NCBI RefSeq assembly: GCF_030816505.1
Contig: NZ_JAUSYB010000001.1
Coordinates: 1,302,001 to 1,366,000 of the forward strand
Length of the DNA stretch: 64,000 bases
Direction: 5' to 3'
Source: Microbacterium sp. W4I20
GTDB taxonomy: Bacteria; Actinomycetota; Actinomycetes; Actinomycetales; Microbacteriaceae
Shown piece after piece: positions 8,897 to 18,411 of the stretch (position 1 is the first letter of the stretch; each line of letters opens with the position of its first letter). The notes under the pieces were generated by a model. It saw nothing but the letters and a program-made list of their open reading frames with translations. It was not told where the DNA came from and made no database searches. Both the position numbers and the translations under genes were made by a program.

Positions 8897-9700
8897 ATGG
8901 ATGCTTCCGGAACGGCACGGCGCCGCCTCCCTGCGGGCAGGAAAGCCGATCTCGCCAGCTACGTCGAGCAGACGGGACAAGTCACCGTCAGCGACCTCGC
9001 CGAACATTTCGGAGTGTCCATCGACACGATCCGCCGCGACCTCGACCAACTCGATCGCGAGGGCGTGCTCGTACGCACGCACGGCGGCGCGGTGAGTTCC
9101 GCCAGTGGCCCGCTGAAGGATCGCGCGCTCGACGTGCGCATGCGCGTGCAGACCGAGGAGAAGGAGCGCATCGCCCGGATCGCCGCCGGACTGGTGGAGG
9201 ACGGCTCCGTCATCATGCTCAACGCCGGCACCACGACCCTCGCGGTCGCGCGAGCGCTGCGGAACCATCACGACCTGACCATCGCCACGAACAACCTGCG
9301 GATACCCGGCGAACTCTCGCCGTCGGTCTTCCGCGACCTCTACGTGTTCGGCGGTGCGGTGCGCTCGATCACGCAGGCGACCACGGGACCGGTCACCTTC
9401 ACGATGACGCCGGGAGGACCGGAGGTCGACATCCGCTGCGATCTGGCGCTCATCGCCGTCGGAGCGATCGACGAGGCCGGGTACTCGACATCGAACCTCG
9501 GAGATGCCGCGATGATGTCCGAGATGATCCAGCGCGCCGAGCGCACCGCGATCCTCGCGGACTCCACCAAGATCGGTCGGCGCTTCTTCGCGCAGATCGG
9601 CCGGCTCGACCGCGCGGACTACCTGATCACGGATGCTCCCCCGCCCCCGCTGATCGCCGCCGCCCTCGCGCAGGCCGACGTGCAGGTGCTCATTCCCTGA
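8897..9700 (+). CDS. DeoR/GlpR-family transcriptional regulator
   Basis: A 267-residue repressor-type protein. The N-terminal winged helix-turn-helix is VTVSDLAEHFGVSIDTIRRD, followed by the family's THGGAV. The C-terminal sugar-phosphate-binding DeoRC domain shows NAGTTTLAVARAL and ILADSTKIGRRFF. The ATG at 8897 gives the usual N-terminus; the longer open frame upstream lacks family sequence. It is divergent from the sugar operon, with repeated half-sites between, so it most likely controls that operon in response to a phosphorylated intermediate. Confidence 0.9.
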   Translation: MDASGTARRRLPAGRKADLASYVEQTGQVTVSDLAEHFGVSIDTIRRDLDQLDREGVLVRTHGGAVSSASGPLKDRALDVRMRVQTEEKERIARIAAGLVEDGSVIMLNAGTTTLAVARALRNHHDLTIATNNLRIPGELSPSVFRDLYVFGGAVRSITQATTGPVTFTMTPGGPEVDIRCDLALIAVGAIDEAGYSTSNLGDAAMMSEMIQRAERTAILADSTKIGRRFFAQIGRLDRADYLITDAPPPPLIAAALAQADVQVLIP

Positions 9701-9724
9701 TCCGGCGGCCACCTGCGTCCGCAC

Positions 9725-9762
9725 GACGAAGGCCGCCGGGATCTCTCCCGACGGCCTTCGTC
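9725..9762. terminator. Bidirectional terminator hairpin
   Basis: Arms of 17 bases (one mismatch) built on GACGAAGGCCG lie between the convergent DeoR-type gene and the nuclease gene, with a four-base loop. There are only short T tracts on either side. Confidence 0.75.
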
Positions 9763-9782
9763 ATGTCATCCGGCGAGTGGGA

Positions 9783-12700
9783 TCACCACCACCCGTTCAG
9801 GAGGTCCCAGAGCCAGTCCAGGATGTCGCCGATGATGCCGCCGATGCCGCCGGCGCGGTTGACGGTCACCGTGGCCGTGGCCTCGTCACCGTCGGCCTGC
9901 GACACCGCGACCGTGTATTTGCCCGGCTGCGTCTTCTTCGGCACCGTGACTTTGGTGCTGAAGGAGCCGTCGTCGCCGACCTGGACCGTTCCGACCTCGA
10001 CCGGCTGGCCCTTCTTCGGCCGCAGCTCCACCGTCACCGTCTCACCGGGCTGGTAGCCCTCACCGGTGATGGCGAGCTTCTTGCCCGCCGTCACCTTCGA
10101 GGAGCCGAGGTCGATCGTGCCGGCGAACTCTCCCTCACCGGCGATCGTGAAGGGCACCTGAACCGTCGTCCCCGTCCCGGCGACGGCGACGGTGAGCGAC
10201 TGCTCCCCGAAGACGCCGGAGGGCACCGTGAACGTGAGGCTCGCGCGTCCGACCTCGTCCGTCGTGTCGACGACGGACGGATCGATCGCACCGGCGGCGA
10301 GCTGCGTGTCGCCCAGCGAGAGAGACACCTCACCCGGAGCCGGCTCGCCCGCGCTGAACGCGAGGGACGAGAGCGACACCGTCACCTGGTCGCCGGCGCT
10401 GTAGCCGTCGGCATCGGCCGGGCTGACCGCGACACCGACCGCGCGCTGCGCGTAGTCAGGGTTCGCGGTCTTGTTCTCGTCGAACCAGTCGACCATGGAC
10501 TGCAGGTCGATCTTGCCGGTGTCGCGCTTGCCCGCCCCCTCCTTGAAGGTGAAGAAGTTGTCTCCACCCGCCGCGAGGAACGAGTTCGCCGCGACGTTGT
10601 AGTTCGCCGCAGGATCGATGGCCGTGCCGTTGAGGGTGATCGAGGTGATGCGCGAACCCTGTGCCGCCGTGGGGTCGTAGGTGTAGACCAGCCCCTCGGA
10701 GACGCCGAGCTTCAGGAACGGCCGCGCGGATCCCGCCGGCTGCCACTGCTCCTCGAGCACGCCCTTCAGCTGCGCACCCGTCAGGGTCAGCGTCACCAGC
10801 GTGTTGGCGAACGGCTGGACCGTCGCCGCCTCGCGATAGGTGACGTTGCCGTCGGGGTCGGATGCTCCACTCGAGGCGTAGGTGAGGTTCGCCCGCAGCC
10901 CGCCCGGGTTCATCAGCGCGATGTCGGCGCCCGTCGACCACTTCTGCACGTCGGCGACGAAGTTGCCGATGGTGGACTCGCCACCGCGGTTCTCCGTCTT
11001 GCCGTCGCTCTGACGCGCGCGGTTGAAGTCGGCCGCGATGTCGCCCACCTTCACGGCGCCCAGCACGTCGGCCTCGGCCTTCGCCTTGGCCACGATGTCG
11101 GCCACTGCGGGGACGGCCGGGTAGAGCGGCTTGCCCGCAGCGGTGAGGGGCTTGATCTCGTTGGTGATCGAGATCAGGTCCTTCGACTTCGCGTCGACCT
11201 GGATGTTCATCAGGCCGAGGTTCTCGCCGTACTGTCCGGCGGAGATCACCGGGCGCCCGTCGATGACGTGGTTGTACGCGAGGTGCGTGTGTGCCGAGAC
11301 GATCGCGTTCACGTCGTCGTCCACGCCGTAGACGATCTCGCCGAGCGGGGACTCCGGAGTGATGCTGGCCACATCGACGCTCTCCGCGCCCTCGTGCACG
11401 AGGAGGATGACGACATCCGCCTCGCCGTTGGCCGCGTCGCCGTCGCGCAGGTCGTCGGCCACCGCGTTCACGGAGTCGACGATGCTGCGGACCTCGAGGT
11501 CCTTGATGCCCTCGGGCGAGACGAGCGAGTCGAGGTCTTCGGTGACGGCACCGACGAATCCGACCTTGACGCCGTCGAGCTCCTTCACCCAGGCCGGTGC
11601 GAGCGCGGGCTCTCCGGTCTCGGTGACGAACACGTTCGACGAGATGTACTCCCAGTCAGCGCGCTCCTGCACCCGGTCGCGCAGGTCTTCCCAGCCCTGA
11701 TCGAACTCGTGGTTGCCCGCGGCGCTGACGTCGAGACCGGCGGCGTTCAGCGCGTCGATCGTCGGGTTGTCGTCGTTGATGAACGAGGTGAACGTCGAGG
11801 CGCCGATCAGGTCGCCGACGCCGGCGAAGATCGTGTTCGGGTTCTCCTCACGGAACTGCTGCACCGCGCCGGCGACGACCGCGGCACCCGCCGCAGCCCC
11901 ATCTGCCTCGATGCGGCCGTGGAAGTCGTTCATCGTGACGACGTCGATGCTCACCGGCGGGATCTCCGAGGAGACGCCGACGATGATCGGGTCGTGGTCG
12001 CTGGAGCGGTAGGGGGTTCCCTCCTCGGTGGCGCCGTACGCGTAGCCGCGGTCGCTCCACTCCGGCGAGTTGATGCCCCACACGCCCGCGCCCGTGATGG
12101 ACGCGGCCAGCGACGGCGACGCGATCACGTGGTCGAGCGAGCCCAGTTCGCCATCGAACGTGTAGGTGTACTGACCCGCCGCCTTGTCGGCGACCAGGTC
12201 GCTCCACCCCTTCGAGGTGAACACGTCGATCGGGTCTTCCTTGCCGTAGGCGTTGAAGTCGCCGATCAGCAGCATGTCGCCACTGCCGGCGGTCTCCTCG
12301 AGCTCGGCGGTGAAGGCCAGCAGGGAGTTCGCCTGCTTCACGCGGTCGGCGTTGAAGAAGCCCTGACCGTCGGCCGGCTCCGCGCCAGCGCCGTCCGGCG
12401 GCGACTTCGACTTGAAGTGGTTCGCGACCACGGTGACCACGCGTCCGTCGATGTCGAACGCCTGGGCGATCGGCTCACGGGCGTTGCCCCAGACGGTCTC
12501 ATCCGTGACGGTCGCGCTGTCGCCCACCGGGGAGACGGCATCCTTCTTGTAGATGATCGCGTTGGTGATGTAGTCGGTCGTGGCGGCACTGTTCAGCGCC
12601 GCGGGCGTGGGCACGTAGTCCCACACCTCGCTGCCGGCATCCGCATTCAGCCCGGCGACGAGGTCCTTGAGAGCCGAGTCGACGGGCTTGCCCAGCTTGA

Positions 12701-14408
12701 CCGAGTTCTCGATCTCCATGAGCGAGACGATCTCGGCATCCAGCCCATTGATCGCCGCGACGATCTTGGACTTCTGGATGGCGAACTGCGCGGCGTTCGC
12801 CGCACCGCGCGCATCCGAGTTCTCGGACTTCAGCGTCGTGAAGTAGTTGTAGACGTTGAACGACGCGACCTGGGCGTCGCCGCCGACCTCGGGGGCCGAT
12901 TCGGTGCGCGGGTTGGTCGCCTCGAAGCCGACCTTGAGGTCTGCCGACGAGGAGTCGTCGATCGGAACGGTCGGCTGCAGCCGCCAGTCGTCGAAGCCCC
13001 ACTGCAGCACATATCCGTTGTCGCCGAAGTCGACGGTGTCGCCGTTGCGAACGACCGCGTCCTCCGTGAAGTACGGCTGGTCGCCGGGGTGACCGCTGTT
13101 GGTGACCTGGATGGACCAGCCGTCGTCGAGCAGCACCCGGTTCGCCCGGTTCGCCGCAGCGATCGCCGCGGCGGCTTCTCCCGGACGCGTGGTCTCGGTG
13201 CTCTTGACGTTGAGCTCTGCCCCGGCGTTCAGCCACAGCGTGCCGAAGTTGAAGAGCTGGTGGCTGGAGGCGAGACGGTAGGTGCCTTCGGGCGCGACGT
13301 ACATGTTCTCGTACTGCTCGCGGGCGGCGCCGACGACCGTGTCTGCGAGCGGCGTGACCGCGGGAACACCCGCTCCTGCCGCGAGCACCTCGACGTCGGC
13401 CACGGTGCCCGGGTTGATCTGCGTCTGACCGAAGTACTCGCTGACCGTGCCGGTCACCGAGACGAGGTCGCCGATCTGGAGCGACGGTGCGAGCGCGTTC
13501 AGGAAGACGAACACGCCGTCGGATGCTCCGGGCGTGGCATCCGCTGCCCCGCCCGAGCCCTGCGCCTGGACGACGATGCCCTTGTAGCCGCCGGTGCGGT
13601 AGTCGGCGGTGACGACACCCTCGACCTGCACGGTCTCGCCGTTGAGCGGCGACACGTCGGTCGTGCCCTGCACCTCGGCGATCGTCGCGGGCGTGGGGTC
13701 CGTGACAGGACCCGGGTCGGTCCCACCCGAGTTCTGCGGGGTGATGGTCGCCGACAGCGTGAAGTCCGCGCGGTTGTCGTCGGTGTCGATGCCGTCGGTG
13801 CGGTTCAGCGACTTGACGTCGGTGTTGCCGGTCGGCGGAGTCGCCGCAGACGTCTCGAAGGTGTTCGAGGTGCCGTAGCCCAGCAGGTCGATCACGCCGT
13901 CGACGCCCGCGACCGAGCCGGGCGTGAGGGTGACCGCGGCGGTGCCGTCGACGAGAGCGAGCGTGCCGTTGGTGCCGCTCGGCGTCAGGGTGCTGACGGC
14001 ATCGGCGGCGGGCAGCTCGGCGCCGTTCGCGCCGTTGCTGTTGCCCTGCACGAGGTAGTGGCCGCCGGCGGGGATGACACCGGTGAGCGGTGCCACGCCG
14101 TTCGCGGCGCCGGTGCCGGTCGCCGAGCGGTACTGGAGCGACATGCCGTCGAGGGTGATGGGAGCCGAGGTCGGGTTGTACAGCTCGACGAACTTGTTCT
14201 TGAAGGCCGCTCCGGCGCTTCCTCCGGAGAGGTACGCCTCGTTGATCACCACCCCGTCTCCTGCGGGATCGGCGAACGCGGGCACGGCGGTCAGCGAGCC
14301 GAAGCCCAGGGCTGCCACACAGGTCACGGCGAGAGCGCCGACGCGCCCCCTGTTTCTACGGTGCGAGACGGGAGCCATGCGGTTCCCGTCGTCTGGAGCG
14401 GACATCAT
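9783..14408 (-). CDS. Secreted ExeM/NucH-type nuclease fused to a 5'-nucleotidase
   Basis: A 1541-residue exported protein that probably degrades extracellular DNA and dephosphorylates the products. Order: signal peptide (cleavage after AVPAFA), a lamin-tail domain (about 40-160, INEAYLSGG), an OB-fold region (about 250-345), an endonuclease/exonuclease/phosphatase domain (about 505-815; VANHFKSK, LIGDFNAYGKED, SSDHDPIIVG), a metallophosphatase (from about 820; MNDFHGRIE, GNHEFDQGW), a 5'-nucleotidase C-terminal domain (to about 1320), then Ig-like repeats ending in a hydrophobic, Trp-rich tail. The ATG at 14408 follows GAGGAG. No sortase motif is visible; the C-terminus may instead bind the wall or membrane. 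It is transcribed alone and likely serves phosphate or nucleoside scavenging. Confidence 0.9.
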   Translation of the reverse strand: MMSAPDDGNRMAPVSHRRNRGRVGALAVTCVAALGFGSLTAVPAFADPAGDGVVINEAYLSGGSAGAAFKNKFVELYNPTSAPITLDGMSLQYRSATGTGAANGVAPLTGVIPAGGHYLVQGNSNGANGAELPAADAVSTLTPSGTNGTLALVDGTAAVTLTPGSVAGVDGVIDLLGYGTSNTFETSAATPPTGNTDVKSLNRTDGIDTDDNRADFTLSATITPQNSGGTDPGPVTDPTPATIAEVQGTTDVSPLNGETVQVEGVVTADYRTGGYKGIVVQAQGSGGAADATPGASDGVFVFLNALAPSLQIGDLVSVTGTVSEYFGQTQINPGTVADVEVLAAGAGVPAVTPLADTVVGAAREQYENMYVAPEGTYRLASSHQLFNFGTLWLNAGAELNVKSTETTRPGEAAAAIAAANRANRVLLDDGWSIQVTNSGHPGDQPYFTEDAVVRNGDTVDFGDNGYVLQWGFDDWRLQPTVPIDDSSSADLKVGFEATNPRTESAPEVGGDAQVASFNVYNYFTTLKSENSDARGAANAAQFAIQKSKIVAAINGLDAEIVSLMEIENSVKLGKPVDSALKDLVAGLNADAGSEVWDYVPTPAALNSAATTDYITNAIIYKKDAVSPVGDSATVTDETVWGNAREPIAQAFDIDGRVVTVVANHFKSKSPPDGAGAEPADGQGFFNADRVKQANSLLAFTAELEETAGSGDMLLIGDFNAYGKEDPIDVFTSKGWSDLVADKAAGQYTYTFDGELGSLDHVIASPSLAASITGAGVWGINSPEWSDRGYAYGATEEGTPYRSSDHDPIIVGVSSEIPPVSIDVVTMNDFHGRIEADGAAAGAAVVAGAVQQFREENPNTIFAGVGDLIGASTFTSFINDDNPTIDALNAAGLDVSAAGNHEFDQGWEDLRDRVQERADWEYISSNVFVTETGEPALAPAWVKELDGVKVGFVGAVTEDLDSLVSPEGIKDLEVRSIVDSVNAVADDLRDGDAANGEADVVILLVHEGAESVDVASITPESPLGEIVYGVDDDVNAIVSAHTHLAYNHVIDGRPVISAGQYGENLGLMNIQVDAKSKDLISITNEIKPLTAAGKPLYPAVPAVADIVAKAKAEADVLGAVKVGDIAADFNRARQSDGKTENRGGESTIGNFVADVQKWSTGADIALMNPGGLRANLTYASSGASDPDGNVTYREAATVQPFANTLVTLTLTGAQLKGVLEEQWQPAGSARPFLKLGVSEGLVYTYDPTAAQGSRITSITLNGTAIDPAANYNVAANSFLAAGGDNFFTFKEGAGKRDTGKIDLQSMVDWFDENKTANPDYAQRAVGVAVSPADADGYSAGDQVTVSLSSLAFSAGEPAPGEVSLSLGDTQLAAGAIDPSVVDTTDEVGRASLTFTVPSGVFGEQSLTVAVAGTGTTVQVPFTIAGEGEFAGTIDLGSSKVTAGKKLAITGEGYQPGETVTVELRPKKGQPVEVGTVQVGDDGSFSTKVTVPKKTQPGKYTVAVSQADGDEATATVTVNRAGGIGGIIGDILDWLWDLLNGWW

Positions 14409-14497
14409 CGGTGCTGTCTCCTCGGTCGGTCGTGCGACATCTCTCATGAATCTGTCACGGCGCGCACCGGGGTCTCCCAGCCCGCACACATGTTGCG

Positions 14498-14526
14498 AGC
14501 ATACGAAGCGGTTCGGACATCCTCAA
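14498..14526 (-). promoter_or_regulatory. Promoter of the secreted nuclease gene
   Basis: TTGAGG (14521-14526) and TATGCT (14498-14503) on the minus strand, 17 bases apart, leave a leader of roughly 80 bases. I looked for a clear PHO-box direct repeat here and did not find one. The rest of the gap between 14409 and 14648 shows nothing further. Confidence 0.6.
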
Positions 14527-14648
14527 TGGAGTTTCCCGATTGGACACCGATCGCTCACCGGATGGCCGCAGCGACCCCCGACGAAGGTCCATATACCGGC
14601 ATCTCGGCGCGCAGGTGCGCACCCGGTTCCGCGCAGATGCGCGTGTGA

Positions 14649-15449
14649 TCAGGCCGTTTCCGCGGCGCGTGCGTCTTCGAACTCCTCGACCTCGCGCTCC
14701 CAGGCATCCTTCGCGAGGCGGTACCAGAGATAGAAAGCGAAGCCGGCGAAGATCGCCCACTCGACCGCGTAGAAGATGTTCAGCCAGTTGACCGGCGACT
14801 GCTCGTCGGGGGCAGGAGACGAGATGTCGGCCAGCCCGGCGGTGGCGGCGATGGACGCCAGGTACGGGCGGTAGACATCGAGCTTCTCGGTGTCGTGCCA
14901 GCGGCTGAGGAGCGCCGCGGTCGACATGCGGTCCAGCCGCTCGGGCTCGCTGCGCGGCGGGACGCCCGGCCCCTCGTCGGAGATGATGCGACCGCTGATC
15001 ACGACCTCGGCGCCGTCGGCCTGCGCGTCGAGCTCTGCGACGGCTGCATCCGCCGTCTCGCGGTCGGGGGCCCAGCCGATCGCGACCGCGATGGAGGTGC
15101 GATCCGCCACACGCAGTTGCCCGGTGACCCAGTACCCTTCGACGTCGTCGTTGAATCTGCTGGAGACGACCACGAAGTCCCCGGCGACCCAGGTTCCGGA
15201 CGTCTCGACACGCTGACCGACCAGCGGCTCCGGGAGGTACTCCCCCGGCGCCACGACGTCGGTCAGCGGCTGCACCTGCTCGGTCGCGCCCGGCTCCGGC
15301 GGATCGGTCTCGATCGCCCGCTCCAGCTGCCACTGCCCCAGCCACGCGAAGACCCCGGCGACGACGAGGCACAGCAGCAGCATCCCGATCCACCGTCCCC
15401 GGAGCATGACCTCACGGAGGGTCGGCGGGAACTGCGCGGGAATCGACAC
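14649..15449 (-). CDS. SURF1-family protein
   Basis: Assembly factor family for cytochrome c oxidase. The 266-residue product has one membrane helix near the N-terminus (GMLLLCLVVAGVFAWLGQWQ, with the conserved LGxWQ-type motif) and one near the C-terminus, with an extracytoplasmic domain between. The GTG at 15449 (VSIPAQF) is chosen by comparison with relatives; an ATG at 15407 is possible but would trim the conserved N-terminus. The gene starts 16 bases after guaB3, so they are probably co-transcribed, although no functional link is known. Confidence 0.82.
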   Translation of the reverse strand: MSIPAQFPPTLREVMLRGRWIGMLLLCLVVAGVFAWLGQWQLERAIETDPPEPGATEQVQPLTDVVAPGEYLPEPLVGQRVETSGTWVAGDFVVVSSRFNDDVEGYWVTGQLRVADRTSIAVAIGWAPDRETADAAVAELDAQADGAEVVISGRIISDEGPGVPPRSEPERLDRMSTAALLSRWHDTEKLDVYRPYLASIAATAGLADISSPAPDEQSPVNWLNIFYAVEWAIFAGFAFYLWYRLAKDAWEREVEEFEDARAAETA

Positions 15450-15465
15450 GGTGCGGCGCGGAGCC

Positions 15466-16587
15466 TCAGGCCTCGTACGGTGCGAGCACGACCTCGACCC
15501 GCTGGAACTCCTTGAGGTCGGAGTAGCCGGTGGTCGCCATCGACTTGCGCAGCGCGCCGATGAGGTTGGCAGTGCCGTCGGCGACGGGTGCGGGACCGTA
15601 CAGGATCTCCTCGAGCGTGCCGATGCCGCCCACCTCGACACGGTGGCCGCGCGGCAGCTTCGGGTGGACCGCCTCGGGTCCCCAGTGGAAGCCGCGACCC
15701 GGGGCGTCGGTGGCGCGGGCGAGCGCGACCCCGAGCATGACGGCGTCCGCCCCCATCGCGAGCGCCTTGACGATGTCACCGGACGTGCCGACGCCGCCAT
15801 CGGCGATCACGTGCACGTAGCGGCCGCCGGACTCGTCGAGGTAGTCGCGACGCGCAGCCGCGACGTCGGAGACCGCGGTCGCCATGGGCGCGTGGATGCC
15901 GAGCGTCGCACGGGTCGTCGACGCCGCTCCCCCGCCGAACCCGACGAGGACTCCAGCAGCGCCGGTGCGCATGAGGTGCAGCGCGGCAGTGTAGGTGGCC
16001 GCACCGCCCACGATGACGGGGACGTCGAGGTCGTAGATGAACTTCTTGAGGTTCAGGGGCTCCGCCACGCTGGAGACGTGCTCGGCCGACACCGTGGTGC
16101 CGCGAATCACGAACAGGTCGACGCCGGCAGCGGCGACGGTGTCGTAGTGCTCCTGCGTGCGCTGCGGGGTGAGGGATCCGGCCACCGTCACGCCGGCGTC
16201 ACGGATCTCGGCGAGGCGGCGGGTGATCAGCTCGGGCTTGATCGGCTCGGCATAGAGCTGCTGCATGCGGACCGTCGCCTCGGCGTCGTCGAGTCCCGCG
16301 ATCTCCGCCAGCAGCGGCTCCGGGTCTTCATAGCGCGTCCACACGCCTTCGAGGTCGAGCACGCCGAGACCGCCCAGCTGTCCGAGCATGATCGCCGTCT
16401 GCGGGCTCACGACCGAGTCCATCGGCGCCCCCAGCACGGGGATGTCGAAGCCGAAGGCGTCGATCGTCCATGCGGTCGAGACATCCTCGGGGTTGCGCGT
16501 GCGCCGTGACGGCACCACCGCGATGTCGTCGAACGTGTACGCGCGGCGTGCGCGCTTTCCTCGGCCGAGCTCGATCTCCATGGTCAC
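15466..16587 (-). CDS. guaB3: GuaB3-type IMP dehydrogenase-related protein
   Basis: A 373-residue paralogue of IMP dehydrogenase found in actinobacteria and cyanobacteria. It keeps the barrel (LGAPMDSVVS, VHVIADGGVGTSGDIVKAL, MLGVALARA) but lacks the CBS pair, and the catalytic loop reads GFGGGAASTTR, so the cysteine that attacks IMP in true GuaB is absent. Its role is unsettled; a different purine-related reaction is possible. The start is the GTG at 16587: a TAGGCT hexamer stands exactly six bases upstream, pointing to a leaderless mRNA. ATG at 16581 is the alternative. Confidence 0.88.
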   Translation of the reverse strand: MTMEIELGRGKRARRAYTFDDIAVVPSRRTRNPEDVSTAWTIDAFGFDIPVLGAPMDSVVSPQTAIMLGQLGGLGVLDLEGVWTRYEDPEPLLAEIAGLDDAEATVRMQQLYAEPIKPELITRRLAEIRDAGVTVAGSLTPQRTQEHYDTVAAAGVDLFVIRGTTVSAEHVSSVAEPLNLKKFIYDLDVPVIVGGAATYTAALHLMRTGAAGVLVGFGGGAASTTRATLGIHAPMATAVSDVAAARRDYLDESGGRYVHVIADGGVGTSGDIVKALAMGADAVMLGVALARATDAPGRGFHWGPEAVHPKLPRGHRVEVGGIGTLEEILYGPAPVADGTANLIGALRKSMATTGYSDLKEFQRVEVVLAPYEA

Positions 16588-16593
16588 CCGACC

Positions 16594-16599
16594 AGCCTA
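16594..16599 (-). promoter_or_regulatory. Leaderless -10 element of guaB3
   Basis: TAGGCT on the minus strand, six bases before the GTG start at 16587. Confidence 0.6.
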
Positions 16600-16648
16600 C
16601 CCGGCGCTCGGTGAAGACCGTTGCGGAGCCGTCCGGGCTTCCGGCGAC

Positions 16649-18337
16649 TCAGCGAGCACGCGCCACCCGCCGCTCGTCCCATACCGGCTCGTCGGACTCG
16701 TAGACCTCGCCGTCGGAGCCGAAAACGAGGAACCGGTCGAACGATCGGGCGAACCAGCGGTCGTGGGTGACCGCGAGGACCGTCCCCTCGAAACGGGCGA
16801 GGGCCTCCTCGAGGGCCTCCGCCGACTCGATGTCGAGGTTGTCGGTCGGCTCGTCGAGCAGCAGCAGCGTCGCCCCGGAGAGTTCGAGCAGCAACACCTG
16901 GAATCGCGCCTGCTGCCCACCCGACAGCGACTCGAACGTCTGCTGCGCCTGACGCACGAGGCCGTAGCGATCGAGCGCTGAACTCGCGGCATCCCGCGGC
17001 ATCCCGGCGCGCCGATCGTCACCCCGGTGCAGGATCTCGAGCAGAGTGCGCCCGACGAACTCCGGATGCGCGTGCGTCTGCGCGAAGAGCCCGGGCACGA
17101 CGCGCGCACCCAGCGTGGCCGTTCCCGCGTGCGCCACCTCGGCGAGCTGTTCGCCGGTCGAGGTGACGTGCCCCCGCGTCGCGTCGGGGTCGCTGCCGCC
17201 GCGCGCCAGCAGCCTCAGGAAGTGCGACTTGCCGGAGCCGTTGGACCCCAGCACCGCGACACGGTCGCCGTACCAGACCTCCGCGTCGAAGGGCTTCATG
17301 AGCCCCGTGAGCTCGAGGCGCTGCGCGACGACAGCCCGTTTGCCCGTGCGGGAGCCCCGCAGACGCATGTCGAAGTCCTGTGCGGGCGGACGCTCTTCCG
17401 GCGGCCCGGCCTCCTCGAACTTGCGCAGGCGCGTCTGCGCCGCCTGGTAGCGCGAGGCGAAGCCGTCGTTCGCGGACGCCTTGACCTTGAGGGTCGCGAC
17501 CAAGGTGCGCAGCTTCTCGTGCTGCTCGTCCCACCGCCGGCGCAACTCGTCGAGCCGGTCCATCCGGTCGGTGCGGGCCTGGTGGTAGGTCGCGAAGCCG
17601 CCGCCGTGCACCCAGGTCGTGGCTCCGGCGGCACCGGGTTCGACCGTGATCAGCCGGTCGACGGCGCGTGCGAGCAGCTCCCGATCGTGCGACACGAGGA
17701 GCACGGTCTTGGGCGTCTGCCGTAACTGCTCTTCGAGCCAGCGCTTGGTCGGAACGTCGAGGTAGTTGTCCGGCTCGTCGAGCAGCAGCACCTCGTCCGG
17801 TCCCCGGAGCAGCGCCTCGAGTGCCAGGCGCTTCTGCTCGCCGCCCGAGAGTGTCGTGAGTTCGCGGTACCGCGCCCGCTCGAACGGCACGCCGAGCGCC
17901 GCCACCGTGCACTGGTCCCACACGGTCTCGTGCTCGTAGCCGCCGGCATCCGCATATTCCGCGAGCGCGGACGCGTAGGCCATCTGCGTATCGTGCGCGT
18001 CGTCGGCGATGAGGGCGTTCTCCGCGGCCTCGAGCGCTTCCGCCGCGATCCGGATGCGCAGTGGGGCGACGCGGACCAGCAGCTCGTGCACGGTCTGCCC
18101 CGGTTCGCCGTGACCGACGAACTGGTCCATGACGCCGAGGCCGCCGTCGATGGTCACCACGCCGTCGTCGGCGGGCTGATCACCCCGGATGATCCGCAGC
18201 AGCGTCGTCTTGCCGGCGCCGTTCGGCCCGATCAGCGCACTGGTCGATCCTGCGCCGACCCGGAACGTCGCCTCGTCGAGAAGCGGTCTGCCGTCGGGGA
18301 GCGTCAGCGAGACTCCCGAGACATCGATGTAGCCCAT
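16649..18337 (-). CDS. ABC-F family ATPase
   Basis: A soluble 562-residue protein with two ATP-binding cassettes and no membrane segment, as in translation factors and ribosome-protection proteins of the ABC-F class. First cassette: IGPNGAGKTT near residue 34, LSGGEQKRLAL, LLLDEPDNYLD. A charged linker follows (about 245-300). Second cassette: LGSNGSGKSHFLRLL, LSGGQQARFQVL, LLLDEPTDNLD. The start ATG at 18337 has GGAAGGA upstream; a TAGCCT hexamer at 18377-18382 may be its -10. Whether it confers antibiotic resistance or acts in ribosome maintenance cannot be told from sequence. Confidence 0.9.
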   Translation of the reverse strand: MGYIDVSGVSLTLPDGRPLLDEATFRVGAGSTSALIGPNGAGKTTLLRIIRGDQPADDGVVTIDGGLGVMDQFVGHGEPGQTVHELLVRVAPLRIRIAAEALEAAENALIADDAHDTQMAYASALAEYADAGGYEHETVWDQCTVAALGVPFERARYRELTTLSGGEQKRLALEALLRGPDEVLLLDEPDNYLDVPTKRWLEEQLRQTPKTVLLVSHDRELLARAVDRLITVEPGAAGATTWVHGGGFATYHQARTDRMDRLDELRRRWDEQHEKLRTLVATLKVKASANDGFASRYQAAQTRLRKFEEAGPPEERPPAQDFDMRLRGSRTGKRAVVAQRLELTGLMKPFDAEVWYGDRVAVLGSNGSGKSHFLRLLARGGSDPDATRGHVTSTGEQLAEVAHAGTATLGARVVPGLFAQTHAHPEFVGRTLLEILHRGDDRRAGMPRDAASSALDRYGLVRQAQQTFESLSGGQQARFQVLLLELSGATLLLLDEPTDNLDIESAEALEEALARFEGTVLAVTHDRWFARSFDRFLVFGSDGEVYESDEPVWDERRVARAR

Positions 18338-18411
18338 GGTGCGTGGCCGTCCTTCCGCCCGCACAGCGAGCCGACCAGGCTATCAGGCCCGGCGCTGCGC
18401 AACCGAATCGG

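Noticed and set aside
9777..14648. A 1623-residue open frame on the plus strand, antisense to the secreted nuclease.
   Set aside because: It is a mirror frame caused by high-GC codon bias; its translation is Arg/Asp/Val-rich with no domain, while the minus strand shows a complete multidomain enzyme.
14409..14648. A PHO box before the secreted nuclease.
   Set aside because: I looked for 11-base direct repeats of the GTTCACC type and found none; only a sigma-70-like promoter is supported.
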